From NCBI GenBank assembly GCA_022606135.1, contig JABYQN010000005.1, positions 186,001 through 250,000 on the forward strand: DNA of 64,000 bases, read 5' to 3'. The position numbers and the translations under genes are program-made. Positions 32,376-44,266 of this stretch are shown here, piece after piece. The notes under the pieces are model-generated. The model made no database searches. It saw only the letters and a program-made list of their open reading frames with translations, and was not told the origin of the DNA. Each line of letters begins with the position of its first letter. Position 1 is the first letter of the stretch. Source of the DNA: Fomes fomentarius (Eukaryota; Basidiomycota; Agaricomycetes; Polyporales; Polyporaceae).

Positions 32376-35300
32376 ATGGTCGCGCAGTCCGACAAACGCC
32401 TCATATGGCACCCTCGAGGGCAAAACAAATTCATCGTTGGAGGGAGCACACAAATCACCTTATACGAATGGCTTCCTTACACCTCCGAGATCAAACAGGT
32501 CGCCTCGCAGCTTGAGTTGAACCAGATGAAGGTGAGCAAATACGTGTATCAGTTTCCCGACCACCAATCCCGACCCTCAATCCCGACCCTCCTCCACGCC
32601 TCGGGCAGTGCTTCGCGTGGTCGCCTGATCCAGTGCTGGATGACCTCGTCGCAGTAGGCTTCAGCAATGGTCGCGTGGATCTCCTCCGCTTTGAAGCTTC
32701 CAAACATGCCCGCAATGGCGCTGCTGTCTCTCTCCCTGCGCGGAACACACGGACCTGTCACACCCTCGCGTTCTCTCCCGCCAACCCGAACTACCTCGCA
32801 GTGGGCCTTGACAAAGTGCGCAACGATCCCAGTCTAGTCATATGGGACATACACTCCACTCTGCCTGCCTTGTCATTCGATGCTGTATCTCACCTCGACA
32901 CCTCCAGTCAGCTGCCTCCTCCCCTTCCGCGTAGTGATGGTGCACGCGCGGGTGCTGATACTCGCGTACTACAACAACATGCTTCTGCGGAGGTAGTCTC
33001 GACTCTGGCTTGGCTCCCGGACAACTCTCAGCTGCTACTCGCTGGCATATCCCACCGTTGGCTCCAGCTCTATGACCTTCGGAGTCCCGCGTCTTCACCT
33101 GCCAAGGCAGCTAGCAAGGTCCATGGTATTGCGACAGACCCGTTCGACGCCCATCGCGTCGCATGCTTCAGCGAGGGCATAGTCTCCATCTGGGATATCC
33201 GGCGGTTCACTCAGCCAGTCCTCACCTTCACCGCAAAGGATGCATCTGCAGACGGTGCGGACGGGGTCGTCGTTCCTCATGTCATCTCTCGTGGGAAGGG
33301 GGGTCTTCGGCGTCAAGCGCTGTGGTCCCTCTCGCGCATGTAGAATTCTCGCCTACGCGTAGTGGCACGCTGGCTACGCTCGAGCGCGACGCGAGTCATG
33401 TGCGCTTTTGGGACATTCGCCAGGCGCAATACGTAGATTCATCGCAGGAGAGAAACCGCTCGCGGGATTCGTCACAGTCTGGGGGCAAGGCGGTGAGGAC
33501 ATCGTGGGTCAAACCATGGGCCGGTGCGGGGTCGGGCTCAAGCTACCCATCGCCTCTTCCACCCCCGACGACGCCTGGAGAACCATCTCCATATAATCTG
33601 ATCCTCGCTGACACACGCAGAAGTGAGTCCTCATACACGCAATGAACGTCTGCTAGCTCATCCTTTCCACCCATAGCAAAGAACTTTCCGCGTCCATTTG
33701 CCTCTTTTGCGCTGGTCCCAAGCGCACAGCCGCATACGCTCACGTCGAATGTCATGCTGGTCAATAAGGACGGCGATCTAGAGCTCTACGCGGTGCACGA
33801 CACTCCAGTCCATCCTCCCTGGAGTTCCCGCGGAGACCTCGCGCTGGGCATTGGCTGCTCCTACACCATCATTCCTGGTATCACTGATACGACACCTCCG
33901 CGAGAACCTTGGAGCGTCCTTGCAGCCCGACCATCCCGCCCAGGCTCGCGAGCGTACTCTTCGGAGCGTGGGGACTACGCCGTGGATCAACGATATCACG
34001 AGTCGCCGACGACTTACGCTGCGTCAGCTCCTATGTTTGGGAGAGGCGACGAAGAGGGTTTCCCTGCGTTGAGCCCGGCCCGTGCGACTCCTGCTGAAGG
34101 GATGTCCCCAGGTCGCAGAAGACAGCAGGCCTCTGACCCGGAGTCTTCACAAGTTGTGAGGGCGCTGCCCTTTGAGCACACTGCGATCGAGCAGTTCCAC
34201 CTACCCAAACGCTCAAGAGGGCAAGGACACGGGCATGGGCGTGATTATGAACATGATTCTGCTCATCCGCATGCGCCTCCCACGACGCCGAAGGCTGTCA
34301 CTTTGGCTTTGGACGATGGAGAGGGTCGAGCGAAGCATCGGAAGCAGTCTGCGGCGTTGAAGGCCCTACAGCATGTTGTTGAGCGGGACATCTCCATGCT
34401 CATGCGACGACGTGCAATATTGGCTTATGGTCTTACGGACGTGAGTCACACTGTCAACTCTATATGATCGGCGTCATTGGGACTGAAAGCCGATCCATGC
34501 AGCCGATGTACAACTCCGTCATCGCGTACACTATCACCCCGGACACTCTCGCCGTATCGGAACTCTGGCTCTGGATAGATCGTAAGTAACCTTTACGTCT
34601 ATCCAGTTCCGAAAATCTATCTGATACCGCTCATACGTTAAGACTCACAGCGCCTAATGTCCTCCCCTTCACCCGTGATTGAGGGCTACAACTTCGCATA
34701 CCAAGGCCTCTCTGGCATCTGGGAAGGCTTCAAGCCCGTCCGGCCTTCCCCGCCCTCCGCACAGCCAACACCTCGCATGCCGGCCCGCAGCACACTATTC
34801 GACGGGCCCACGGCCTCGCCGCGTCTCGCACCTCTGAACCTCGAGGTCCCACAGCATCGATCGAGCTCCAAGCATACGGGAAGAAAGCACAGCAGGGCAC
34901 CGACATCATCGATGGCAGAGGACTTCTTGGTGGCAATTGACGAGCTGAACGCACGGTGTGGGTCGCTGGAGAGCGGTGTGGCGTGGAGGCCGTCGGTCGC
35001 GACTGCTCGGTTGTCGCAACGACGCTTTGCGCTGCAGTTGTGTGGTTGGAGTCTGGCGCAGGACGTGCTGGCTAGAGCTATTCGGAGGTGAGCCGGGCAT
35101 GAGCCGTATAAAGAGTCGTAGAGTATGCTGACTAGATGGTCCTCTGCAGATGGGAGAAAGAGAACAAGCACACGCAGGCTGCGTGTTGGCTGGTGTTCAC
35201 CGAACAGCACAAGCAGGCCATAGACATGCTGATGCGAAGCAAAGGTACAATTCCTCTTCTTCTTGATACGTGGAGCAATGCATTGATGTTGGAACCTGTT

Positions 35301-36344
35301 GGCCAGACGAGTCGCATCATATGATGTCTGGTATGCTGGCGGCGTTGACCTCGAGCACAAGCCGGAATCCCGAGCTCGTACAGCACTGCGAGCGACTGAT
35401 CGTGCGACTGCAAGACCCCTACCTCCGTGCCCTTCTCACGCACTTGACAGTGCGCGACTGGACCGAGGTTCTGGAAGAGGACTCGCTTCCGTTGCGCGAG
35501 CGTTTGGCAGTAGCGTTCCAGTTCCTCGACGACAAGGATCTCTCTTCGTATCTGCGGCGAATCACAGATCGTGCGATCCATGACGGGGACCTGCACGGGC
35601 TGTTCGTCACCGGCTTAACCCCCGCTGGGATGGATTTGCTCCAGGCGTATGTCGACACGTCTGGGGATGTGCAGACCGCTGCATTGATCGCGTCCCTGCC
35701 TCCTGCTCTCGCGCGAGACACGCGAGCTGCGCGGTGGATGAATGCATATCGGAACCTGCTCGATGGGTGGAAGCTTTTCCATCATCGCTGTCAGCTTGAC
35801 ATTGAGCGCGGGAAGATTCTGAAGGAGTCCATCGAGTGCGGGGAGATCCAACCGTTTGACTGGGCGCCGAAGCATATCCTTCTGCGCTGTCATTACTGCA
35901 ACAAACCGATGCAGTCTCCGTTCCCTGCGGAAGGCAACCCTCGTGTGAGTGAATATATCCGCGAATGCAGGAGCTGCGTGTAATTGACGTCCGGCTTCGT
36001 CGTAACTGCAGGCTACGCTGTGTCCGCACTGCAGCAGACCCTTACCTCGATGTTCTGTCTGCCTCATGACGCTCAACCTCGCGCCGGAGAACACTCGTGG
36101 ACAGAACGTTTTTTCGTCGCCTCCTTCAGGTATGCATCATATTCCGACCTTGGGTTTCATTTCACGCTTACGGGTGTGACTAGATACTCTTCAAGAAGCG
36201 CTAGTGTTCTGCCAGACATGTCGACATGGTGGCCATGCGTCGCATATCATCGAGTGGTTCTATGGCGAGGGCGGCGCTGCCTCTCGCGCACATGGGACTT
36301 GTCCGATCGCGGGGTGCGAATGTCGCTGTTCTGACGAGTTGTGA
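32376..36344 (+). CDS. SEA4: WD-repeat protein Mio / SEA4 (GATOR2-SEACAT subunit)
   Basis: Ten exons: 32376-32531, 32609-33254, 33344-33622, 33677-34440, 34503-34581, 34643-35087, 35150-35244, 35307-35944, 36012-36129, 36205-36344. They total 1120 codons (1119 residues). The N-terminal half has WD40-type strands (IWHPRGQNKFIVGG, VHGIATDPFDAHRVACF, SIWDIRRF, VRFWDIRQAQ). A helical solenoid follows. The C-terminus is the Mio zinc region: CHYCNKPM, CPHCSRPLPRCSVCL, then CQTCRHGGHASHI and CPIAGCECRC. Mio is part of the GATOR2/SEACAT complex on the vacuole, which relays amino-acid status to TORC1. The linker near residues 410-590 is low in complexity and variable. Exon 3's acceptor was chosen to restore the WD frame. 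Confidence 0.9.
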
Positions 36345-36452
36345 CATGGCACAATGAATGATCTCCGGCGCATGACTGCACAAAACAAGTTCCTACCATA
36401 TCTCCATCACGGTGACGTTCGCCAGTACTGAGTAAGCCTGCTGCACGTAGGC

Positions 36453-37150
36453 ATGTCTCCCTTCTCTTGGTTAGCATGCACACAACGGCCTCCAGGTTGG
36501 CGTTTGTCATATGTCGAGCAGCTCTATGACACGCAGTTGCCTGTCCTTTTCATCGTTTTCTTGATCACTGCTTCAGCTACTCTGAACTCGGCTTATGCTG
36601 TCTTCTATGGTATTTGCGGAGTTCCCCGGCTTCTTTCTCTATCATCCAATTCCAGTACCAATTGTCACTACTGCCAAGCCCAAGATCTTCGCTGAACGTC
36701 GTTCTATCCAGCACCACCTGAAGCATCTTATTCTGAGCATCAAGAGGTACTTCGCATAATTGCTGGATAGTACTTACTTTTCACGCGCTGGAGGACCTAG
36801 CGGATAATATCCGTTCTTGGGGCTTTGCTCGGCTACTTACCTCTCGAACGAGCTCTACGAGAGTCCGGAAACTCGCGGATCCGCCGGAGTGCAAGGAGTA
36901 TTCGAGATATATGTACGTTTCATGGGACGGCTCGTTGATACCTCTTCTATACCCCAAGAACATATTACCCACGTCTTAACCCTCCACGTGCAGGGTGCAA
37001 GTCAATCCATATCATCAGTGGCTGATCATGCTTGAGCCCGCTGAGTGTACGTTCTATCTCTACGGGCACAACCGTCAGCCTGCACTTCCAACGTGTGGCC
37101 TCCTTTTCACGACGGACGCAGTGACATTTATATAGGAATGCATTTTAAGA
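36453..37150 (+). pseudogene. Decayed N-terminal half of O-fucosyltransferase-like gene
   Basis: The segment QLYDTQLPVLFIVFLITASA and NSAYAVFYG matches the cytosolic tail and signal anchor of the protein at 54075-55703. Later pieces around AKPKIFA and the FDELYE region (here SNELYES at about 36840) are in different frames. The catalytic half is missing. It is in the opposite orientation to the intact gene and sits directly after SEA4/Mio. Confidence 0.65.
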
Positions 37151-37421
37151 TCAATGAAGGTACTTTCGAATGGTTGAGTGCTTGAGAAAAGACCACACCC
37201 TAAATGTATTATGTGGCTTCATGTGTTACTATGTTAGCTCCCGTGTATACTCTCATATCGTACATCACACTCGACGACATTTGGATTGGGCTGCAATGGT
37301 TCGCAAGAGATGTAGTTCAACTGAGACCCGACAACAAACACGATACACATACTTGCCAACATGGCAGAACAAGGACATAGAGGAGCGATTATGGGAGAAG
37401 CATAGCATCATCATGCACTGA

Positions 37422-38323
37422 TCACACAACCAGTGTCGAATGCATGAGGAGGAACCCAATCTCCTCTTGTCCCATGGGCAAGGGCGCCCCATCGAGTGTG
37501 TCGAGTAGGATCTGGTACTCGTGCTCAACCTCTCCATCGTCTGCACGCTGTACGAAGCCATCTCCCACTTGTCGGGAGGCGGAGAGTGCTGGAATTGCTT
37601 GCCTAAGAGTGTATGGACTGTTAAGGAATTCCGTTATCTCCTCTGTAGAAACCACCTTAGGGGAAACTACCTCGGGGATAGCAGACGGATGCATTGCTGG
37701 AGGTGTGCGGAGTTAGGCGAAGTCGATATCACTTGTTCGTTCGACTTGACACGATCAGGGAATAGACGGGAGTATTCACGCTGAAGCCAATCATTCAATC
37801 TATTGTGGTAGATTGATGAGATCTCAATATACAAATGAGACACACCGAGTCCAAGGTACGTACATCGCAGTCTGTCGCCTTGCGACTTGCCCCGCAAGGT
37901 CATGATGATCTAACTGGTCGAAAACCTGGAGAGCAGGGAATGCAATATGGAGCCGTAGGACGGGACTATAATTATGACACACCATTTATGAGATTTATGA
38001 GGAGAGCGTCACGGTGGCAACTTTGAACTAAGTTCGCACTCACTCCTTAAAAAATTTCGGCGGCGTGAGTTCTGTGATCGCGGCGTTGGCCGGACGAAGA
38101 TATTCCTCAGGGTCTCCACCAGGGGGGCAATCTGGTCAGAGTATTGATGGAGTCTCACCCCCTCCGTGGCGTAGAGTTCAGCGATGAGTTTGTCGCGACG
38201 GTTGGGCTAAGGAACTCTGTATCTTCAGTGATCACATCATATTGAGGTATCGAGCTAGCTCCTGAGCAAGAGCTTCAACGTCAACTTTCTCGCGGGGACT
38301 GTGTAGATGTCGATAGTAGACAT
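37422..38323 (-). pseudogene. Family M copy D, decayed
   Basis: Exon 3 (about 37800-37422) is split by a stop after PNSAHLQQCIRLLSPR and a frame change into EVVSPKVVSTEEITEFLNSP and EVEHEYQILLDTLDGAP. Exon 1 (about 38323-38040) carries indels after a damaged start that reads like MSTIDIYTVP. It groups with copy C rather than A and B because exon 3 shares KSN(E/D)QVIST and LLGKQF-like features. Confidence 0.7.
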
Positions 38324-39043
38324 GATGCAAGATTCAGAGAAATGGCTGGTTCAATAAGAGCCCCTGAACGTAGTCCCTAACATATGAATCTGAATACTTG
38401 ATCTCCCCGTCAACATCTATCCGGACTTGACCGGGTACAAATTGTTTGTTTACAGTGGCATATTACACGAATCACCGCCATGCGGCGCGTTTTGGCTCGA
38501 AGAGCGCAGCCGAGCTAATAATATTGCCTTTCTGCGCGTGCGAATTATGTTTTCGCGATGCCACTCCTCGTATAAATATACCGTCGAGGGAGAGGCGAGA
38601 AAGGGTTTCTTACCTCTCTCTGCTCGCTAGGTGAATGCAGTCGAATACTGTCGCGGACGGCTCTCAAGCTCCTGAGTCAAGAACTCCGTTTTCTCTTGGC
38701 AGTGCAGCGAAGAAGAGGGTTCGAGTGTGGGGTTGTGTACTTTAGGACATGGCGGATGTAAACTAGTAGCAACATCTCACATTTGCAACGGCAACGTCGT
38801 CAGTCTAACTCGTTCACTGTATGTTTAACCTGACAAGATGGAGTCATGAGACTCGCCCCAGATCTAATCTGAGTGTTAGATAAGATAAGATTGAATTTGG
38901 AGCAAAATTCTGGTCCTCATCCTGATGATTCTTGCACGATGTCTCCTACTCTTCAAGTTTGCACGTACTCCTAACGTGTTCACGCAGAGGTTCGCCGCGA
39001 GGAGTCCTAATTGAAAACCTATGCTCAAGATTCACATTCTTAG
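38324..39043. other. Promoter region of FGAM synthase, no other gene
   Basis: The first part continues the upstream flank shared by family M copies. A CGTATAAATATA block near 38570 is TATA-like but lies about 470 bases from the ATG at 39044. No supported gene. Confidence 0.4.
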
Positions 39044-42000
39044 ATGTTGGCCCTCTACGGAGGCTCCGCGCTCTCGCAATCAAAGCGCGGTGTTATCCTG
39101 AAGAACATCCAGGAGTTGCATCCCCAAATCACCTCCGTTGATGCCATCTACATACACCTTGTGTCAGCTCGCTCCAGCGAAGCCGAAGCAGAGTTATCGA
39201 GACCTGACTCTTGGCAAAGACGTGCTTTGGACAGGTTATTCCAGTACGGGGACCACATCCACCTCCCTACTCTGAAGAATACCCTGCAGTCCGGCCAAAA
39301 TGTCGCCTACGTCCTCCCCCGACCCGGCTCTGTTTCTCCATGGTCTAGCAAAGCGACCGATGTTGCAGTGATATGCAAACTCGGAGACTACGTTCAAAGG
39401 CTGGAACGCGGGCTCGCGTTCGTCTTCACTACGAGTGACGGCTCAAGCCTGACCTCCGATGTCATCGCCTCAATCTCCCCTCTCATCCATGATCGCATGA
39501 CACAGGTCGTTCAGCTCTCAATACCTGACCAGGAAGCGATCTTCATGCACAAGGCTGCCAATCCCCTTCGGACGATCGACCTCGTGTCGGGATCCACTCG
39601 CGATGCCGCACGCGAGAAACTCGCATCTGCGAACAAGGCGCTCGGGCTCGCACTTTCCTCTGACGAAATCGACTACCTCGTCGACGCATACGTAGCAGGT
39701 GCTCATCCGATCAACCGCAATCCGACAGATGCAGAGCTGTTCATGTTCGCGCAAGTCAACTCAGAACACTGTCGGCACAAGATCTTCAACGCGTCGTGGA
39801 CGATCGATGGCGTGGCCCAGGACACGTCTCTCTTCCAGATGATTCGCAACACCGAGAGGCTCAACGGCACTGGCACCATCTCTGCATACTCCGACAATGC
39901 TGCCGTCTTCGAGGGACATCGCGCCGCCCGCTTTGCTGTGTCATACAAAGCAGATACGAACCTGTACCACGCCGAAGAAGAGGATATACCTATTCTAATC
40001 AAGGTCGAGACACACAACCACCCGACGGCCGTCTCTCCCTACCCAGGTGCGGCGACGGGCTCTGGTGGCGAAATTCGCGACGAGGGTGCAGTTGGACGCG
40101 GCTCGAAGCCCAAGGCGGGCCTCGCGGGGTTCACCGTCTCCAATCTTCTCATTCCCGGCTACGAACAGCCCTGGGAGACCGATTTCGGCCGCCCTGCGCA
40201 CATCGCGTCTGCACTGGACATCATGACTGAGGGTCCCCTTGGCGCGAGCGCGTTCAATAACGAGTTTGGACGGCCCGCACTCGCTGGGTACTTCCGTACC
40301 TTCGCAGAGCGCGTACCTCTTCAGGAGGGAAGCAAGACGGAAGTGCGTGGTTACCACAAGCCCATAATGATCGCGGGAGGTCTTGGGAACGTCCGATCAG
40401 GCTTCGCGCGCAAGTCGAGGATCTCTGCTGGAGCGAAGATCGTCGTCCTCGGCGGGCCCGGTCTGCTCATCGGCTTGGGTGGAGGAGCTGCGAGTAGTCA
40501 GGTTTCTGGCGCGGGTTCTGCGGATCTCGACTTTGCGAGTGTCCAGCGCGACAATGCGGAGATGCAGCGACGATGTCAGCAGGTCATTGATGCCTGTGCC
40601 AACCTTGGAGATGAGAACCCTATCCAATCCATTCACGACGTTGGTGCTGGAGGTCTGAGCAACGCACTCCCCGAGCTTGTGCACGACTCGGACCTCGGAG
40701 CGACGTTCGAGATCCGGGACGTCCTCGTCGCGGACTCGAGCATGTCGCCGATGGAGATCTGGTGCAACGAGAGTCAGGAGCGGTACGTCCTGGCCATCGC
40801 ACCCGAGCAAGAGGCGTTGTTCCGTAGTCTTGCGGAGCGCGAGCGGTGTCCGTTCTCGATCGTCGGGACAGCAAGCGACTCGGACGAGCTCGTCGTCACG
40901 GACCGTGTTCTGAAGCAAGACGTCATCCGCCTGAAGATGTCGACACTGTTTGGGAAGCCCCCACGGATGCACCGCACCGACAAGCACGTCGCGCCTCCTG
41001 CTGTGCCATTCAAGTCTGACCTGGCCGACTACCTTCCCAATGTCGAGGCTCCTGAGCGAATTGCTCATGCAGTCGATCGCGTGCTGCGTCTACCCTCCGT
41101 CGGCTCCAAGTCGTTCCTCATCACCATTGGCGACCGTACGGTTACCGGCCTCGTCACACGCGACCAGATGGTCGGCCCATGGCAGGTACCTGTTGCGGAC
41201 GTTGCGGTCACGCGCTCGACGTACGGCTTCGGCGTCCTGACTGGCGAAGCGATGGCGATGGGTGAACGCACGCCGGTCGCGATTCTGAATGCTGCAGCCT
41301 CTGCGCGCATCGCTGTCGCCGAGTCGCTCACCAACCTCGCTGCGGCGGACGTGGGCGACCTCGGGCGTGTCAAGCTCAGCGCGAACTGGATGTGCGCTGC
41401 GAGCAAGGAGGGGGAGGGTGCTGCCCTGTACGACGCGGTCAAGGCTGTCGGTCTTGAGCTGTGCCCCGCGCTTGGCGTTGGGATCCCTGTGGGCAAAGAC
41501 TCGATGAGCATGTCGATGAAGTGGCAGGACGGCGAGGAGAAGAAGGAAGTAAGCGCGCCGCTCTCGCTCATCGTCACTGCGTTCGCGGCGGTGGAGGACG
41601 TTAGCAAGACCTGGACGCCGCAGCTCCGGACTGATCTGAATGAACCGACGGTGTTGCTCTTCTTTGACCTTGCACGGGGCAAGCAACGGCTGGGCGGCTC
41701 TGCGATCGCGCAGGTGTTCAAGCAGGTTGGATCCGAGGCGCCGGATGTCGTCGACCCCCAAGATATCAAGGTCTTCTTCGAAGGCACCCAAGCACTCCGT
41801 CGCAAGCTTCCTGGAGCAGTACTCGCCTACCACGACCGCTCTGATGGTGGTCTTTTCACCACGCTCGTCGAGATGGCCTTTGCGGGCAGGTCTGGTCTGG
41901 ACATCAACGTGGACGCGGTATCGTTGCAGACCGACAACGTATCCGCTTTGTTCAATGAAGAACTCGGCGCCGTCATGCAAGTGCGCGAGAGCGATGCGCA

Positions 42001-43092
42001 GAAGGTGTCGTCGTCATTCATTCAGCGAGGCTTCCCACCCAGCTCTATCCACAACCTTGGCTACGTAATCTCAGACGAGCGGATCAGGATCTCCTGTGTA
42101 TCCGGCGAAGTGTTGACCGGCACCCGCGCACAGCTACAGGAAGCGTGGGCAGAGACGTCCTACCGCATGCAGAGTTTGCGCGACAACCCGACAGCGGCGA
42201 AGGAAGAGTTCTCATTGATCACCTCCGCTGAGCACACTGGGCTCTTCTACGACCTCACATTCACCTACCGCCCGTCCCGGAGCCTCTTCCGGCGTCCCAA
42301 GGTCGCCATCCTGCGCGAACAAGGTGTCAACGGGCACGTCGAGATGGCATGGGCCTTCACCGCAGCAGGGTTCGACGCCGTCGACGTGCACATGTCCGAC
42401 ATCCTCTCCGGCGCGCTCTCCCTCTCCTCCTTCCGCGGGCTCGCAGCCTGCGGCGGCTTCTCCTACGGCGACGTCCTCGGCGCCGGCAAAGGCTGGGCCA
42501 ACTCCGTCCTCCTCAACGCCACCGCGCGCGCAGCCTTCTCGGACTTCTTCCGCCGCGAAGACACGTTCGCCCTGGGCGTGTGCAACGGCTGCCAGTTCCT
42601 GAGCGCCCTCCGCGAGATCATCCCCGGCGCGCAGGACTGGCCCGACTTCGCGCCGAACAGGAGCGAGCGCTTCGAGGCGCGCGTGTGCGTCGTCGAGGTC
42701 GTGAAGAGCTCAGCGACTGAAAACTCGGTCTTCCTCCGCGAGATGGCCGGCTCGAAGCTCCCTGTCGCTGTCGCGCACGGCGAGGGCCGCGCGGCCTTCG
42801 CTCGGGAGGGGCAGCAGGCCGCACTTGAGGCGCAGGGATTGGTGGGCGTGCGCTATGTGGACGCGAAGGGCGCGGCGGCGGCGGCGTACCCGCTCAATCC
42901 CAATGGAAGCCCCGGGGCATCACGGGCGTGCAGACTCCGGACGGACGTGTCCTGGCGCTGATGCCGCACCCCGAGCGTGTGGTCACGCTGGAGAGCAACA
43001 GCTGGTACCCGCCTTCGTTCGGCGAAGAGTGGAAGGGCACCGGGCCGTGGTTCAGGCTGTTCCAGAGTGCGCGGAAGTGGTGCGGAGAGTAG
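39044..43092 (+). CDS. ADE6: Phosphoribosylformylglycinamidine synthase (purine biosynthesis), with apparent frameshift
   Basis: A single intronless frame covers 39044 to about 42915, encoding the FGAM synthase (PurL) region. Motifs include EHCRHK, KVETHNHPTA, GGEIRDEGAVGRGSKPKAG and the second synthetase half. The C-terminal glutamine amidotransferase starts near residue 1086 (VAILREQGVNGH), with the nucleophile in LGVCNGCQF (about Cys1179). The enzyme makes FGAM from FGAR, Gln and ATP, step 4 of purine synthesis. At 42914-42918 (CCCCGGGG) the frame changes. The conserved end GGITGVQTPDG, LMPHPERV and WFRLFQSARKW continues in another frame to the stop at 43090-43092. One added base would give 1350 codons. 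Either a sequencing indel or a true mutation is possible. Confidence 0.93.
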
Positions 43093-44266
43093 GTGCGTCG
43101 ACCGCTCAACGCTCAGCAGTCATAACAACTTTGGACTGTTCACGTTCTCACTGTGGCATGTCAGAGCTGCGGGCGTATGTTTGAAGGACAGATGGGTGTG
43201 ATAAAACGCGGCGAATTGACGTGATGGTGTACGTTAGTTCCTGGGGCAAGTATAGTACGCAGAACAAGAAGCACCAGAAATAGCGATGTATTCTTAACGC
43301 GAACAAGAGCAAGCAATAGAGATGCGTAGAATAGACGGTCACATCCCAACTATAGCCGCGATCGTATAGGATGTTGGATGATGCAGATAAAAAAATATGC
43401 ATTCTCCGTAGGACCCGTAACCAAGTATACGTACTTGATCACATCTGCACAGTACATACTCCTTGGTTGGATCGACTGACGCTCGCGTCCAGAGGCAGTC
43501 GCCAAGCAATTAAATGGGTGCCGACGATACACACGAAGGCCACAGCAGACCGATACATATTACAAATCGCACACACCAAGGCAGTGTTACTTTAACAGCG
43601 GGGTGCCCAAGACAACGTCCATTTGCGTTTTTCGAAAACGTACGAAAGTAGACACAGCATGGTAACGACGATTAGTAAAAGGGGGAGAGGCACCAGACCT
43701 TGGCGAGCTACTAGCTAGAATAGATAGAAGAACGTGAGTGAGTAGCAGAACTATTGTACGCAACAGAAACAATCCATGCTGTGCAAGAGCCAAAAAAACA
43801 ATCCGCGACAGGCACACTGTCCTAGCACAGAGTTTCTATGTCAGCGTAACGGGAATTGTCCGAGACAGAGGGAGTAGAGAATCTTGACTGTACACGTTAC
43901 ATGCACATTGCGTGGTAGCAGAACAGGGGCATGGATGATGGCAGAGACGATGACGATGACGGCGACGACAGCGAGGTAGTGCAGACGAAATTAGATTTCC
44001 ATGCACCGGTTTCGTAGGACACGGTTGGTATATTCTGTATATCGTAGATGAGTGGGCGTAGCGACTGTGATGCAGATGTAGGGGTAAGTTGAGCGGCACG
44101 GGAGGCAAGGCAGTGAATCCGTAGAGGAAAGACGCCAGCGGTAGCTGGGATCGTGCGTGCAGGGAGCAGGAATCGAATCCAGGAAACAAAGGGCAGTGTC
44201 ATGGTCATCATCATCACATCTCGTATACTCCCCTCTAATGCTTCTGCGCGTTGCTGGTCAACCTGT
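43093..44266. other. 3' flanks of convergent ADE6 and Cps1-like genes
   Basis: Two genes end toward each other here. Overlapping frames on both strands (for example minus 43897-44514) read through the Cps1-like gene's last exon in the wrong frame and are not supported. Confidence 0.5.

Noticed and set aside
33163..33645. Separate WD-protein gene in a second frame
   Set aside because: It is explained as exons 2 and 3 of SEA4/Mio joined across an intron at 33255-33343.
41090..41980. 296-codon minus-strand frame
   Set aside because: It lies wholly antisense to FGAM synthase and reflects codon bias of that gene.
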